The notes under the pieces: model-generated
What the model was told of the DNA's origin: nothing
What the model saw: the letters and a program-made list of their open reading frames with translations, nothing else
The model's database searches: none
In this document: positions 12,501-26,700 of the stretch, in pieces
Position numbering within the stretch: the first letter of the stretch is position 1
How the letters are laid out: each line of letters begins with the position of its first letter
Made by a program: the position numbers and the translations under genes
NCBI GenBank assembly: GCA_000310025.1
Contig: FN649738.1
Coordinates: forward strand, 848,064 to 912,063
Direction of reading: 5' to 3'
Source: Ectocarpus siliculosus
Taxonomy: Eukaryota > Sar > Phaeophyceae > Ectocarpales > Ectocarpaceae
DNA: 64,000 nucleotides

Positions 12501-14929
12501 TCTTGTATTTTTTTGGAGAGGGGAAATTGTTCGCTGACTGCTCCGTCGCCGGACCCGACAGAAAAACACGAAGCGCTTTGAGCGCGCTGCAGTGTTGGGG
12601 CAGGCAAATTCGGCGAATAAGCGTGAAACAGAAGCTCGTTGATTCCTGCTACCCACTAGACCATAGCTGCACGTCAATTCACGCCTGTAGTAGCACTTCG
12701 TACAACAACTCTAGCATTCATCAGACATCCCTCTGAAGTCTCGAACTCATCTCCTTGGTCGGTGCCACCGCCTACGGTATTGATCACTTCGACGAGCCAA
12801 TCCTTGAGAAAATTTCTCCCAGAAAATATTCCTGCCATGTTGGCCCCCACCCCTCCCCGGCAGCACCCTCTTCCGTCGTCACAAGCTTGACGAATGGGAC
12901 ACCGCTTGGGCAACTCAGGCGATACGCGCCCACCACCTGTCAACGCTTGCCGCCCGCGGTGTTGTTGTCGTCGACTGCATAGTATCTAACGTTAGATACG
13001 TGCATTCACGTACAAGACTGGAGCTGTGTATCTACTGTACGGTATGTAATGCTCTTGACGTACACTTTGTTTGGCGTCCGGGTAACTATGCATATGATAG
13101 TGAGGCCTGTGTATGGCGATGCACGATGTATGGGTGTGAGCTGTAGTCCACGTTCATACCGGGGGCTCGTTTTTCTCGGTTGTAGGAACCGGGCAACGTT
13201 GGCGTGAAAGAAGCTGCGGAGGTGTAGATAGAGTAGAACCTCCTGCGGTCGGAAGGCCCCTACATAATCCGCCTCGTTCTCACATACATGTGATACTATG
13301 GCGAGACAGGTCTATCCAGTGAGCCCTTCCAGTAGAAAGTTGAAGCCAAGGGCCGCAGGAAGAAAGGGAGAGAATTCAACCGGTGTGACCCCGGTTGGTA
13401 TGTCAAAAACATGTAAAGAGAGTAAGCATATAGTCTATCTATGCAGGCCGGCGCGCAGAATAGACGGGACACTAAAAATGAAACAAGTAGTCTCGGGGAG
13501 GAAACTCACTGCAGCGCTGTGGACGTCCACAGCACCACGCTGTTTTATTGTAGTAGTCCCAGCGCTGGCATTGTGCTTTGCATGGACCTTTACTTGCTTG
13601 TCGTCGGCGTTGACGCTATTCTTCTTGTGCTTGCAATGAAGAAAGGCTGTCGGTCCTTTACACATCAAACATTCACTGTCGTCTGTCGTCTGTGATGCTC
13701 GCGCGGAGTCATGCAGGATATTCGGGGCAAAGAGTAACCATCCACTGCAATAATTGATCGCAGTTGCAGCAGGTGCGTGTGACGCGCCTGGTTCCTAACT
13801 TCCGTCTGGAAAAACTGCCTCCTGCAGCATGTATGTATGTCGGAAAATACCTGATATCGGCACCAGACAGTTTCCAGGCCACCAGTATGCGAGGCACCAA
13901 GCAAGGAAACGAAAAAGAAAATGTACTGCAACCGACGAACATGACGCTCACAGGGACTGTAAGTAAGTAAGATAGGCGAAACATGCTGGGAGACAGATAG
14001 ACGTGATCGAATATAAACTCTCTAAAGCTCAATCACGCCGCACGCAGACACTCCAAATCACCAGCCCAAAACCGTGTCGTGTATGAAACGTTCCGTGCTC
14101 CGTGATGCCTGCCATAGGGTGCAACTTAAACAGGAGAGACATTTATTTGGTCATCGATCGGTTGCTCTTTATGTACCGGATTGTCTGACACGCACATATA
14201 CAAACATGATTGGAGAATATTCTTCTGTAGTACAGTGGATGTGCTCTATTATTTCTTCTCCTGCATCACACCTGCTGGTCTCGGACGGCTCGACTTCGCA
14301 TCTCGTAGTCCCATTCGCGGATAGCTGCGGCGTAAGCCAGGTTAGAAAAATACACGTGCGTTCCCCCCCGCCCTGCACCCGCCCAAGTGCTAGAAAATAA
14401 TATCCAGATGCTGCCGCGCGTTTTTTCGTCGGTCCACTAGGAAACGTTGACGTGCAGGGAGGGTCTGTACTTTCAAGAACGGAAACAAGAGCAACCCGGA
14501 GCGTGTGAGACGAAAGAAGGGTAGACGGACAGACGTACTAGGGGAGGAGTAGAGTCCACCAAATCGGCTGTTCCGTGGAACAGAAGAGGGCCGGTCACGA
14601 TAGTACAGTAGTAGGAGAGGGTTGCGAACACCAGAAATAATAGTAGGTTCACGATGCACATGGGTGGACCGGGAGCAACCTTGCCTGTCCATGAGAGGAA
14701 CAGCGAAGCCGTGGAATCGAGGGTTGGATGCAGCAAGGACGTCATCGAAGGGCACAGACAAATGAGGCCAGTCACCGCTTTTGTTGCACACGGCCGCGTG
14801 CAAGAAAATGAACACGACCAGAAATTCACATCTTGCGAGTTCGTCCACGTCGTCTGTCTACAGGCAGTAGTGCGGCGAGGGGGGGGGGCATCCATATTAT
14901 TTGATCGTGCTCAGTTGTGGGGGGATGTC
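9556..14929. other. Gene-poor region
   Basis: I recognise no protein family and no chain of phase-compatible exons. A GA-rich tract at 9907-10092 follows the zinc-motif gene. A perfect palindrome, gtatctaacgttagatac, sits near 12980. Open frames up to 163 codons (11097-11588 plus, 14390-14848 minus) look non-coding in composition. An unrecognised gene remains possible. Confidence 0.5.
9907..10092. repeat. GA-rich low-complexity tract
   Basis: Purine-rich sequence dominated by gaga and ggga units, ending in a (GA)n run of about 24 bases at 10066-10090. Confidence 0.9.
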
Positions 14930-15413
14930 AGGGGGGGGGGGGGGGGTTTTTCCCCCCCCAAACTTCCCCCCAAAAGGCCCCCAACTTTTTTTTTAAAAAC
15001 AACAAAACCCCCAAAAAAAACCAGGGAAGTACCAAAGGAAATTTGGTCCGAAAAAAAAAAAAAATTTACCCCTTTCAAAAACCACCAACAAAATAAACCC
15101 CCCCCCCCCCCCCAACTGTAAAAAAAACCCACCGGTTTTTTACCCTTAAAACCCAAAACCAACTTTCGGAAACCCCCCAACCCACCCCCCTTCCCCGGAA
15201 AAAAAGCCCCCCCTTGGCCACCAAAAAAAAAACCCCCCCCCCGGGCAAGAAATTTTAGGGCCCCCCAAGAAAGGGGAAAAAAAACAAGAAAACCCAAACC
15301 GTCCCGGGGGGAANNNNNNNNNNNNNNNNNNNNNNNNNNNNNNNNNNNNNNNNNNNNNNNNNNNNNNNNNNNNNNNNNNNNNNNNNNNNNNNNNNNNNNN
15401 NNNNNNNNNNNNN
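14930..15413. other. Corrupted duplicate of 15414-15793 plus 100 N gap
   Basis: Bases 14930-15313 are almost all homopolymer runs, followed by N at 15314-15413. The degraded text follows the real sequence to the right of the gap in order: 'ccctttcaaaaaccaccaac' mirrors 'ccgtttcaaaaagctactac', and 'gaaattttagggccccccaa' mirrors 'gaattttatggtccagcaat'. It therefore looks like a bad read of the same locus, not genomic DNA. Confidence 0.88.
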
Positions 15414-18400
15414 GGGGGGGGGGGGGGGTTGTTTCGTCCTCAAACGTTCCCGCAAAGTGTCACGTACTTATGTCTTGATACTGACAAACGCTCGAAGAGT
15501 ACCATGGTATGTACGAATGGATATGTGGTCGGAATGAAATGAAACTTGTACCGTTTCAAAAAGCTACTACTACAGTACACCGCCACACCGCCACTACGTG
15601 TAGGAAACACGTACGGTTGTTTATCCTTGACAACCGAACACGACGTTCGGGAATCTCACTATCACACGCCGTTGCTCGGTAGTATAGGCCGTGCTTGGGC
15701 AGCAGAGGAAGTAGCCATCACACGGGGCATGAATTTTATGGTCCAGCAATGAATGGTGATAAAAAGCAGGAACACCAAACGTGTCAGGTGTGGAGCGTGA
15801 TTATTAACTACGCCCATACCATATCAGAGTTTCAGGGAAAACTCTGATGACTGCATGCCGAGAACGTTCAGCTACTGTGTACCCTCCGCTCGACAGACGA
15901 GAGACAGGCACAAGCTACACGACCCCCCCGAGCACGATTAACGCTCTCTCTCGCCAAGCCCAAAACCCCGGCTGCCCGGCCTCTCCCACCTCTCCCGCTG
16001 AAGTGAGCGGTGTGTGGTTGTTGTTCGAAACGCCGTGGTGCCAAAGGTTGCGGCAAACAATAACAACTGATGGAGGAGACAAGATGGCATGGAAAAACGT
16101 GGAGACGGGTTGAGACGGGGGATATGGAAGAAAAGGTTGCTTATGTACGGTGATGATGGTGAGCGGGGGTGTAACTGCACGCAAAAAACGCGCTCTTGAG
16201 AAGTAAGTATGTCCGGCAGTTTCGGTCGCCAGCACATGTACCGTAGCAGCATCAGCAAGAGCACCAGATGCGCACACGCCAAGTTGTGCCTCGCACCAAC
16301 TTCTTCTTGAGAACGACGAATCACCCCCCCCTGTGTGGTGTCTCTTTTTTGTAACGCTACGTTGAAACCGGGCGGCGGGTGTTGTAGAACAACAGTTGTT
16401 AGGTTTTCAGGATATATAACATCGTTCTTTCGTTTCCCGCGTGGGAACCGATCCGTGACGCAACGGAGCGGTTGTACCCTTCTTGGAAAAATGCGCACAG
16501 GTCCGCCAGCGGTTTGAGTCTGGTTATTACGGTCTAACTCCAGGCAGGTGTTTTGTCAGCTGTATATGTGTCCCATGCAGGGATACGCTTCGCACCGACC
16601 ATCGACCGGGTCGGTCTGTCTTTTCTTGATCACAGTGAGGGCCTGGACCATGCTTCCTGGCTGTCGGTGTGAGAGAACCAGCAGGGAAAAAGAGGATACC
16701 TATACAGCTCACGACTACTGTCGTAACCCCTCCTCAATTCTTGGAGGTTTAACAACCCCGTACGGCCATGCACACATGATCAGGTGTCCACCTATTTGTA
16801 TGCACCCACAGACCTTCTATCATACTCCATTGTATTGTAACGGTTTTTGATGCTGGGTCTGTCTTCGAAAGGGCTTGGTACGCAGCGAAGAGGGTTGAAC
16901 CTACAAATACATACGTCTTGTGCGTTCGACGAATGAACGGCATTTAAAATTTCACCAACAAGACGCACAGGACGATAGCGGGGCAATCAATCGATCCTGA
17001 CGGACGAATGTCGATCATCGGCCGATTGACGTGCCCGCGCGGCATACAAACGGCGTTCTCGCTACTTCACGTTGACCCACGGCCATTCAAACGCCAAGTG
17101 TATAGACTACACGTCATGCCTTGGAAAAAGAAAGCGGGTTACACTATTTATTTGCTTCGAGTCTTGCTATCTTGTCTCGAGTGAAGAGCAACCCAGCTGA
17201 ATGGTTGCCGCAGGTGGGCGAAATTCTGCTGGAGAATGACAGCAGTAAATTTGACGAGTCTAGACTGATATTACGGCGGTCAAGCACCGCTCGTTGCCGA
17301 GATACCCACTGGCCGTGAGAGGCATGGAAAGCTCCTCGTCGTCGTGCACGCAAGCATTCAAATCAAGGGGGGTAACCACGACCATCAGCCAAGAGCTACT
17401 GGTCCGACGTTGTCAGTACCCAACAGGTAAGACCGTGAGACATTCGTCGGCATAGATGGTTGCTCTAAAGAAGCGCGTCCTCAAATTGCTCACAATAGGA
17501 GGGTAAAACGCATGACTGAACCACTGTACTGTCAGCGTACTTATCTTGTGCTCACCGCACGGTAACGCGTGATACTGTAGTACCACTATTTTTCTGTCCG
17601 AAGGCGGACGAACGGCGGTACGTTCCGTCCCCACCCTAAGAACTCCGACCTAACACCCAACGCACGGCGGCGCGTAGGCAAAACGCATGATCAACGCCAC
17701 GAGACAAGTCTTCTTAAGCGTGACCGACTTTCGCCTTGCATGAACACTTCACGGCTACAGATGTATCAAGCACGCGCGCACCCTGTGGCTGCCAATCAAT
17801 GCCGCCGCCGTCGCTTTCCGTTTCAAAAGAGCAGAAATCTAAATCTACTGAGCACCAACACGGTCGTGCTTTTTTCATCGGGCGCTAGTGTCCGCCCGAA
17901 CAAAGGCGAAAAAACAAGTACTCGCATGCTGCAGTCGATTCTGCCCAGGCTGTTCGTTTGCCCCCCCTCTAATATCATCGAAACATTCATGTCGTAAAAG
18001 GCCTCAAGTTCCCGCGGTAGAAAATCCCTAGAATGCTCCTTTTCGAAGCGATCACACGGTGTCACACAGCAGCTAGCTCTAATATCAAACCAACACTGGC
18101 GCAAGGCCAGGATAGCACCAACAGTAGGGGAAAGCATACGTACGTGATGTCCGTGAGCCGTTGTTACGATTGAGAGCGATGACGCTCTCCAATCGTCCTC
18201 TAGGGCTGCAAGCATGTACAAACACCGGAGGAACCTGCCCACTACCCTGCCCCGCCCCCGTTAAGAATGGCCGGTCGGGGGTAACTCGCCGACAAAGCTG
18301 ACGTGCTCCAGGTGAACCACAATTCGTGCAGAACATAGTCTAATTGCTTAATTAACTCTGTTCGAAAATATCATGGCCATTCGGTTGCGGGCGCGAATAC

Positions 18401-19285
18401 CACAATGGTCCCTATATTTCCCATCAGAGTTGTGTTGCATAGCACACTGGAAAAAGAAGAAGACAGTCTATAAAACACATAGTCTACACACGAAGAACCA
18501 GAATCTACCATCAAGATCCACGACGAACTGTGCATCACGTCTATAAGTTGTTGTTCAACACTACACTTCTATTTTTCCTCGATCCCGTCATTCCCTGCAG
18601 TGTTATTTACCGTCTTCCTGACAAGAAAAGGACACGGTACGTACGTAGTACTTGGCCTACAACGAAAGATTTTATGTACACAGTAGATGCTGCGCGGAAT
18701 GTTGCAACACCAGTTGAAGCCGTGGTTGACAACACGCATTGCGTTCTTCGTGTACGAGCAGTAGTTTTTCCCATGCCTAGTGTGATCTCCCCCCCCCCCC
18801 CGTGCTCTCTATTTAGCAGGTCACTGCCACAGCAGTATTGCGCCCGAAAAAACAAAATGGTACACTACAAATGTTCTATCTAGCAGCTCTCGAAAAAAGC
18901 GTGTGCCTCCCCCCCTGTGACCCGGCTGATGATGCCTCCAGAAAACACACCCGAAGGTGAAAAAAAGTAGCGTCCAGCGTGAGCGGGATGTTTCACACAA
19001 AAATAAATACACGGCCAACTCTGTTACGCAAAAACGATGAAAAAAACGCTCCTCCTCTTCCCTGCAGACAACCAACGGCGGGCAGTTCTGCCGTAATTTC
19101 ATCAAACCGTCCGCTGCCCACCGCACCATTGACGGGAAAAAAAAAAGAGGAAGCGGCGCGCTGCTGTTGAGTGTCAACAAACGGCAACCTTTCACCGGCA
19201 TCGCAGAAAATGATGGCCGGGGCTGACAGCGGTTGTAACACGTCCGGCCGGCCGACGGTCGTTCACTGTGGCGGCGCATGCGTCG
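15414..19285. other. Region without recognisable genes
   Basis: The longest open frames (15938-16498 minus, 17823-18242 minus) show no known domain and no splice-consistent partners. The second has a fairly protein-like composition but I cannot support it as a gene. Confidence 0.45.
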
Positions 19286-20220
19286 TCACTTCGACCTCAC
19301 TTCCACGAGGGTTGGCTGCTTGCTGCTGCTGCTGCTGTGCTTGTCCCCTGAAGAATGGTGGCGGCGGTGGCGGTGGCGGGGTTGGGGGTCGCGCCGCTGC
19401 TGATGGTGCACGAAGCCTTCGGCTTTGACGCAGATCCTGAAAGAAAAGGGGTTCGATTGGGCGTGGGGTGCGGTTGAAGATAGGGACATGTGCGCATGTA
19501 TGTATGAATGCAACAACAGAAGCCTCGGAAGGAATGCTGGTATTTAGAGTCGGAAAGATTGGATCCCGCCTCATCTGCGGGCGATAGGTATCCCGCCGAA
19601 CACGCGCCGCGCTCGACCTGCTTCTTGAAAAACTCTTGGAAAATTCGGACACCGATCAATGATGCGGAAAGAACCGGCAACAACCCGAAATTAACACTAC
19701 TTCTTCATGGAACGACTTTTCGCGTGCCGCCGGTTGATTGACCGGACCAGAGAGGGAGAAGATCAAACTCAGCAGCTGCTTACCAAAGGGTACTTAATTA
19801 ACAGTGTATCATGCATCCAACGACGACCAGCACACACTACAGTAATAATAGTAGTCTACCCGTTCAGTCCATCATCATGATGAAAACGAAACAGACGCCC
19901 GGCTCCACTTACTTTCGAATCTCGTATTGCCACTCGTTGAGAGCTTCCACGTAGCCGAGGTTCGAGTAGAAGCACAGGCGGTCCCTGAAGTCGAACAGCC
20001 GGTCGTTCATGTCTTGCAGTCTGGCCAGCTCGTTGGTTAGGGTAGAGACTTGCTGCTGCTGCTGCTGCTGCGGCGGCGGCGGCGGCTGCGGCTGGTCTTC
20101 TTCTTGGTTGTGAGCAGAAGAAGAGGAGCTGATCATCCGGCTTACCCTGCCTGCTCTCTTCTCGATGCGCTCGAGTGCCTTGTTGATTTCGGTGCACTTG
20201 TCCTGTCTCCAGTTGTCCAT
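19286..20220 (-). CDS. Hypothetical small Gln/Pro-rich protein
   Basis: A two-exon model, 20220-19913 and 19436-19286, gives 152 residues. The donor is GTAAGT, the acceptor TTTCAG, and the phase fits. The first exon starts with MDNWRQDKCTEINKALERIE, a charged, possibly helical segment, then Ser and Pro/Gln tracts (PPPPPQQQQQQQ), then a second helical stretch with LTNELARLQDMNDRLFDFRD that could form a short coiled coil. The second exon is rich in His, Arg and Ser. I do not recognise a family. An extra exon could exist in the 476 base intron, where the frame near 19540-19670 also looks protein-like. Coding status rests on composition and the splice-site match only. Confidence 0.45.
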
Positions 20221-22823
20221 GGCTGGCTACGCTTGTTGAACTGCCGATACTCCGGGATAAAAAAACTGGAGCAAGAATTTCCGACACAGGCACGCACAGG
20301 GAAAGGGACACGGGCAATGCGCCGGAGAGGCAAGGCGGAAAGGAGGCAGAATAATAAGAAACAACTTGCGATGTTCGTTAAACGAAATAAAATACACCAC
20401 GCATAGGCTCGCTTACGTTCGTACGTGCGCACCCAATCTGCCGTCCTGATGCGCATCATCTACAGAGTACGGTAGCAATGCTTCGAGAAAATGAATGGTT
20501 CAATGTCACCACATAAAGGGTCATAATCACGCCCAAGTGTTTGTATGACGTAGGGTAACACGAAGGGTTACACACGTACCAGCAGCTGCTATTCGATATC
20601 GCAGCGGTATACAACTGAGAGCAGTGGGTATTGGGTATTGGGTAATGTCGTCTAGTCATGATGATCGGGAGACGCTCTCTTTCGTCCAGTCGGAAGGAAG
20701 AATCTGAGAAATAAGTACGAACGCGAAGCGTTGACATTAGCGTGGAGGGACGGCTTAGGGCTTACTGCTGTAGAGTGCCCAACAACACCAAAGCACGCCC
20801 AACCGCACGTGACGAGAAAGGTACGGCACCTCTTGCGCAATACTGCTGCTGTTGTTGTACTGCTGCAGGTGGTTTAGCTGCTGACGTATCCGTGTCGGGC
20901 GCTGGTCGTCGTCACTGCCCCACCGACGGTCCTCCGTCTCGTTGAGAAATGCAACTACAGCAGTAGACTACATGTACAGCATCATCATGTATGTCCATGA
21001 TGACCGTGACACACGGAGAGGCCAACATCGCGCGGTCAAGACCCACCCACACCTTAAAATGAAAGAGAGGAGGCGATGCCTTCACTGGTGTTGTACGTTG
21101 ACGTTGCTGGAGGAGGTGTCGGGAAGGAAGGGAACAGGCTCTGTAGGAGGAGGAGAGCGAGGATGTGGTATAATAGCCTTTGTTCAAGAAGGGGACCTAC
21201 AACTTCGTTTACACGGATGGCATTTGACATCAAAAGTTCCAAATGTTCCACTTTTTACAGTCACACTGCGACAGCAACTGCTCTCTGTGCTGGTATGATA
21301 CTACATACTACAACATCTGAAATGGCGAAATCTGACGTTTGGAAAGTGGTTGGGCCGACACGCCGACACCTGTCGACAGATATTTCGTGCCCTACCCGCC
21401 TGACCTGCGCAGTCATTCACCGACGTGGCCAGCGCTCGTTGGTTTCCAAATACTCACACACTCCTAGAGCATAGACCTTTTCTCAAGTCCAGGCGTAGCA
21501 GTGTAGTAGTAGATGATGCGCGCGGGTATGTATCTGACCGGTTGACCGCCCGGAAGCTCGATCTATACATATCTGAATCGTGGGGGTCACGGGACTGTCG
21601 AATGTGTCGAATGTGCCGGTACAGCGTAACGACACGTACGTACTTCGGATGCCACCACCACATCTGTAGGCTCATCACGACACCGCGCAGGCCGCTCGAA
21701 GTTTCACTCGCTATCGAGATGATTCCTGGAGCCAGAGAGCTCCCGACACGTCGCCCGGTGCTAGTACAGGAGGAGGAGTGCTTACAGCAGGACACTCAGG
21801 ATGAACCACAGGCCTCGTGGAACGAAAGCACCGATGCTGTACTGCTGCCTGATCTGCTGAGATGCACACGCGTGACCGAGAAGCATAGAAGAAGAGGACG
21901 GGAGGTCCTCGAAGGCCAACAGCGTGGTTCTACGCAACGGCACATAAAAGCAGCGCAGCGAAGACAACAACATCAACAACAACACCACCACCACCACCAC
22001 CAACAACAGAGCACCTTTTGAACTGCGTACCAACAAATCCGACAAACTGCTGTGCTGCTGCTGCTGCCGTGCTGCTGCTGTTCAGACTGCTAAGTTGAGT
22101 TTTTTCTTCTCCGTGATCTCCGTTGATTTCCCTGTTCTGATGGTTGACGACGAGACGCATACAATAGCGTGGCAGCGTGGCGTTTTGTCTGGCGTTTTTG
22201 GACCAACTAACAACTACGCAAGATGTTGTAGACGTGAAATATCCATTCCTAAGCTGTTTCTTCGGTGGCTGAGTTCGTTCGTGCTGGTGAGGATGCAGCC
22301 TCAATCGCGTTTTTGGGACGTGAAGGATGATGTGTGAACACACACCAACGCGGGGGGTGTGGGACACCCGTGGCAAATCCCGGTGCATTATGGACAGGTC
22401 ATACGGTGGGTGAAGTCTGAATGTGTGCCGTCCACAGCAGTTAGTTCGCCAGTGATGAATACAACGCCGCGTAACGATAGTGTGCGTTTTGCGTTATGCG
22501 AAATTAATTTTTTTATATTTTTATATAAGCAACACATACATGATCGATTCAGTGGATGCATGCAAAGCGTGCGGTCTGCACCGGGCGTCAGGTCCGGTAC
22601 ACAAGCCCCGACAAAAACAGCGACAACTTTGATCGATTGCTGACGCGGCGAAAAATATTTGGGGATAATTCCACCCGTGCACGGGCGCCACCGGCGCCGC
22701 CCTGTCCCCAAGACCAAAACACTCGCTCCTCTACCCGTATGAAACCAAAACTTATTCTGCTTGCTGAACGAGCAAAACCTGGTTGTAAGTTCTATCTACA
22801 CGGCAGCACACTATTTCTCCGTT
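20221..22823. other. Region with one doubtful open frame
   Basis: An open frame at 21425-22021 (plus) ends in a Gln/His-rich tail (HHHHHHQQQ) typical of brown algal low-complexity coding or of CAA/CAC repeats in non-coding DNA. No domain or splice partner was found, so it is not called as a gene. Confidence 0.4.
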
Positions 22824-23058
22824 TACCGTCGGAAACACAAGATATCACACCCCCGTGGACCGAACCTCAAAGCTCCACTACATACTCCACGACCAAGAGA
22901 CGAAATTTTTCAACCGACGACATGTTTTCGGAAAGCTCTCGACGAGACACTATCCAACACCGCCCCTGCTGTTGTTCCTCCTGCAGACCACAACCAACCG
23001 AGCTTTTGTGCACAAACGGTCCCTGCTGGTGTGCATCCGTGTCGTACGCGACCTACGG
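22824..23058. mobile_element. TIR element copy A (MITE-like)
   Basis: The left end begins 'taccgtcggaaacacaagat' and continues 'atcacacccc..tggaccga'. The right end is the inverse, degenerate form, 'gagcttttg..cggtccctg..gtgtg..gacctacgg'. The internal 'ttttcggaaagctctcgacgag' is shared with the other copies. No transposase is encoded. Confidence 0.7.
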
Positions 23059-23770
23059 CGGCATGTTAGTCTACCCCGTGCCGTGTTCTTCCAGCAAGGT
23101 GAACGGAGCCCTCTGGCCTGACCCGCTGCTGGTGTACTGTAGTTCTGGCATGGCAATCTGGAAAGTCGTTGCTCGTTCGTTGCCGTACAACCGGCCGGTG
23201 CGTCCCGGGCCAATTACGGGATAAACCTTACACGGGGTAATTTACACGCGAGAAATTTACTCCGAGAAAGGGCGTGAACAAGCAGGGGGAAATACCGTAA
23301 TGAACGGCAGGCGGTTGGGGGCGGCGAGGTCCTCGCCCGGGCGGGCAGAAGAGAGCTGGCCCACTAATCTCTTCATCCGAGGGTCTAAAAGGTAAATAAA
23401 GGCCTCCAAAGTTCCAAAGCCACAGGCACACGTAGAAGGCGATTGCTGTACCGTGCGTTCTGCGGGAGTCGTATCATGCCTTTGGAGTGAATTGCCGCAG
23501 TCAACGGCCACACTCCATCAAACTTGGTAAAACAATCATGCTGACCATGAGAACCCAGTAGGCGAAGAAGGCGCTCTACGGTAGCGCGACACGGTGCAGG
23601 GCCTTCTTCTTGTCGTACCGGGTGCTAACGTGCTGACTACACAAACTGGCACCAACACGCCCCCCATGCCGGCGTCAGCTCTCACGGTGTAATAAATTCT
23701 ACAGCGTGGCCGTATTGCTGCTTGTGGCTTGACGAAACCAAGGTAACAATCGAATACACCAAAACAAAAA

Positions 23771-26700
23771 TCACGGCTTCTTGCCGGTGATGAGACCGAA
23801 CTTCACCAGGCCCCTCTTGTACCCTCGAACCATCAGCTGGAGAGCGCACGCAAAGCCACAGACATCCCAGGCATTTCGCACAAAAACAGGGGGTGGGGGG
23901 CGGGGCAAAAAATGAGCCTAGGGGGGGCAGTGAGGGTCCCCAAGGTGGCGCACGGATGGTGTGTTGCCATGATACCCCTGGTGCTATTGCAAGCTGACAA
24001 ACACCGAACGGAAGAAAATTGTGCCTTCGTCATTGTAGATATAACATAAACAGGCGTTCGTTGTGTAACCGTAGAATCTTGAACATGAACACGTGGTGTA
24101 CGCTCTGAGGCCTGTTGCCATCGAACAACGTGCACATGTTGCCCTTCGAGGCCTTCTCTTTGTGTGTAGTGATACTGCTGGCCTGTCGCAATAGTTGGGC
24201 ACCGCAGGTTGCGCAGGATAGCACACCCCCTTGGAGCGAACGTCAAACCCCGATTACTCCACGAAGAAGAGGATGCCAAAAAACTCGAATGAGATGGTAC
24301 GCCGTCATTTACGACAAGGCCACTGTTTCTGCCACGGAGTAATCGAGATCTGCAAATAGGTCCAGGGGTTGTAGCATCTTGTGTGAGCTAGGCTCGTTTC
24401 GCAGGGTCCAGCGTGCTATCATAGGGATGCAGTATTGCGCAACGACTGCAAGAAACATCACGGATGGGTGTGCAGGAAGCTGAGCCGCACAGCGGGTGGG
24501 CGACACTGTTGTCCCGATCATTTCATCCCGCCCACTCGACCCTCTCATTAGCAAAGGCGAGGGGGGGGGGGGTACGTAAACTGTTCGAATAGGCGGGTAC
24601 AGCATGCTTGTGCAAAAAAGCTGTAGAATCGACGCGCAAATGTTTGCTCTGTAGCTTGGGCCACAAGCGGGTCGTGCAGTTTTCCAGTGCTAACCATTGC
24701 AAGTCCAAACGATTGGAAGGCTAAAACTCATCTGAGGCTGCTACACAGTGATATACCACCTATTATGGATAGGTTTCGACCGCCGCGACAAGTTGGGGTA
24801 CAAACCCGCTGAGGCTTTGTGCCGCGGGGTAAACCCGCTGAGGCTTTGTGCCGCGGGGTTGTAGCGCTGGCCAACATCGAAAACGCTTCTTTGGACGGGT
24901 AGAAACACTAGAACTTTACTACCGGCACAGCTGCTGTGTTTACACAGCATTTGCCACCCAAGAACCTTTAAAACGTGATCATATCTGCCAGATAGTTCGT
25001 ACCAAATAGATGACTCGTGGAAAGGTGTTGGAATCGGTGTAAAGGCCGCTCCAAGTAGAGCGCCTCGGAAAAACGACTCGAGAATTGTTTGAAAGCATGA
25101 AAAAATGAGGTAGAGAGAAGGGGCTCAGAGAATGGGCCACAGAGCAGTAAGTGAAATCAAATTAAAACATCAAAGAAAACCAGAATGCAGAATATTACCA
25201 GACTGTTTCATGTATTATTTGGCGAAGGACAGAAGAAGACAGCGCAATTCAACTAAAATGAAAAACAAATAAGCAATAATGGAAAGCACACGCAGGCGTT
25301 ACTATTCACTTACCAACATGGCAACCGCCCCGCGGATGGTAACAGGCCCCGACTTAAGCAAGCCCACAATGCCTTCAAAAGACAACGAAGATCGGATGAC
25401 AGCCGGCCAGAAGTTCTGTTCGGAGAACCGTTCGTAGAACGGTTCGCAGAAAGAGAAGGAGATGGGTCCGAGCACGAAAATTCGAAAAAAAAAAGGAGCG
25501 ATCAAATTGCCATGTAGTCGGGGTGAACATATGCATATGTCAGACTTTGATAGGAAGAAAATAGGTTACCAAAGCGTGTGAGAGGGGCGGGTGACAGAGG
25601 CTGCGGACGTACATCGAGCAACAACACGACCAGAGAGAACGATTCGTAGAACGGCCCCGAGAACGGGTCAGAGAGCGATTCGGAGAGACAACAAATAACG
25701 TACAACGTACCAGTAGTCCCTTCCTTGACTAACCTTCGCGGCACAATGGCGGTTACCTTTTCAGAGATGATACTCAAGAGGAGGAATGAATAAGGATAAC
25801 AAACTCCGTAAAAAAATCGGGATGCCGAAGGGTCTTGAGCAACTATCTACCATCACGCTGCATTGATGCAGCCCATTCTACCTTCCGGCATCGTTGTTTT
25901 TGCCTCACACGACGTTTGCCGATAAGCAAGCAGCAACAACATGGACATGCTCCTCGACAACCGAAGCCATCAAATCAACCTGAATGTTATCCGTCCAGTC
26001 TGCTCTCTTGATGTCGACTAGCCCCTCGTCCTCGAAGTACTTGACGTAGTCAGCGGTGGAGCACCATCGCGGCAGGTAGTACGCCTTGTTGATCCTGTTT
26101 TTTTTTTTTTTTTTTCGTTTTTCATGTAACAAAAAGGCGTTACACGAGGTACAAGCCATTATAATAGCAAATATCCGTGGTAACATGTTTTTCTTGAAAA
26201 AAAATGTATCACCAAGAATGTTCTCGTGTGTGGGGGGGGTGATATTCTACGTCGGCGTAGTGTTGTCTATCAATGTTCTGGGCTCATGTTGAACTGCCAC
26301 CGGGTGTGGTATTGTAGAGGGAGGGGGGTGCGCTATCTTCTGTTGCATGCGGCATTAGTGTTTCCGTAGTCGAAAGACAAAAACCAAAAAAAGGACCAAA
26401 GCAATCCGCCTTTGCATCAGCATCCGTGACATCCAGTGCGATTTGTGGCCGATCCTCTTGATTCCGACGCCAACACCTCCCACCCCATCTCACTCTCTGC
26501 AAACCGAAACAGCAAAAAACACAAATCGCTATTCCAGGCGTGCGTCGCCTACTCATTTAAGGGCTTCGCAAGCGTGCAAGCTCGTGATGTCCCCGTCTGC
26601 ACTGCACGATTCTTTACTCCACCGAGAGGAGACAGCTTCTCAGAAAAGCGCCATGAGAATATGCTGAACAACGGGGGGGGGGGTGCCGGAAAAAATCCAG

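Noticed and set aside
14911-15297. Open frame rich in Gly, Phe and Lys
   Set aside because: It lies in the corrupted duplicate beside the first gap and reflects homopolymer base calls.
15938-16498. 186-codon minus-strand frame
   Set aside because: No domain, no splice-consistent neighbours, and Arg/Pro/Ser-rich composition as in random GC-rich DNA.
17823-18242. 139-codon minus-strand frame with protein-like composition
   Set aside because: No family recognised and no supporting exon; kept out for lack of evidence.
20050-20406. Leu/Arg-rich plus-strand frame opposite the Gln/Pro-rich exon
   Set aside because: It is the antisense shadow of the CAG/CCG tracts in the minus-strand exon 20220-19913.
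22556-23224. 222-codon plus-strand open frame
   Set aside because: It runs through TIR element copy A and has no protein family features; the frame is open by chance.
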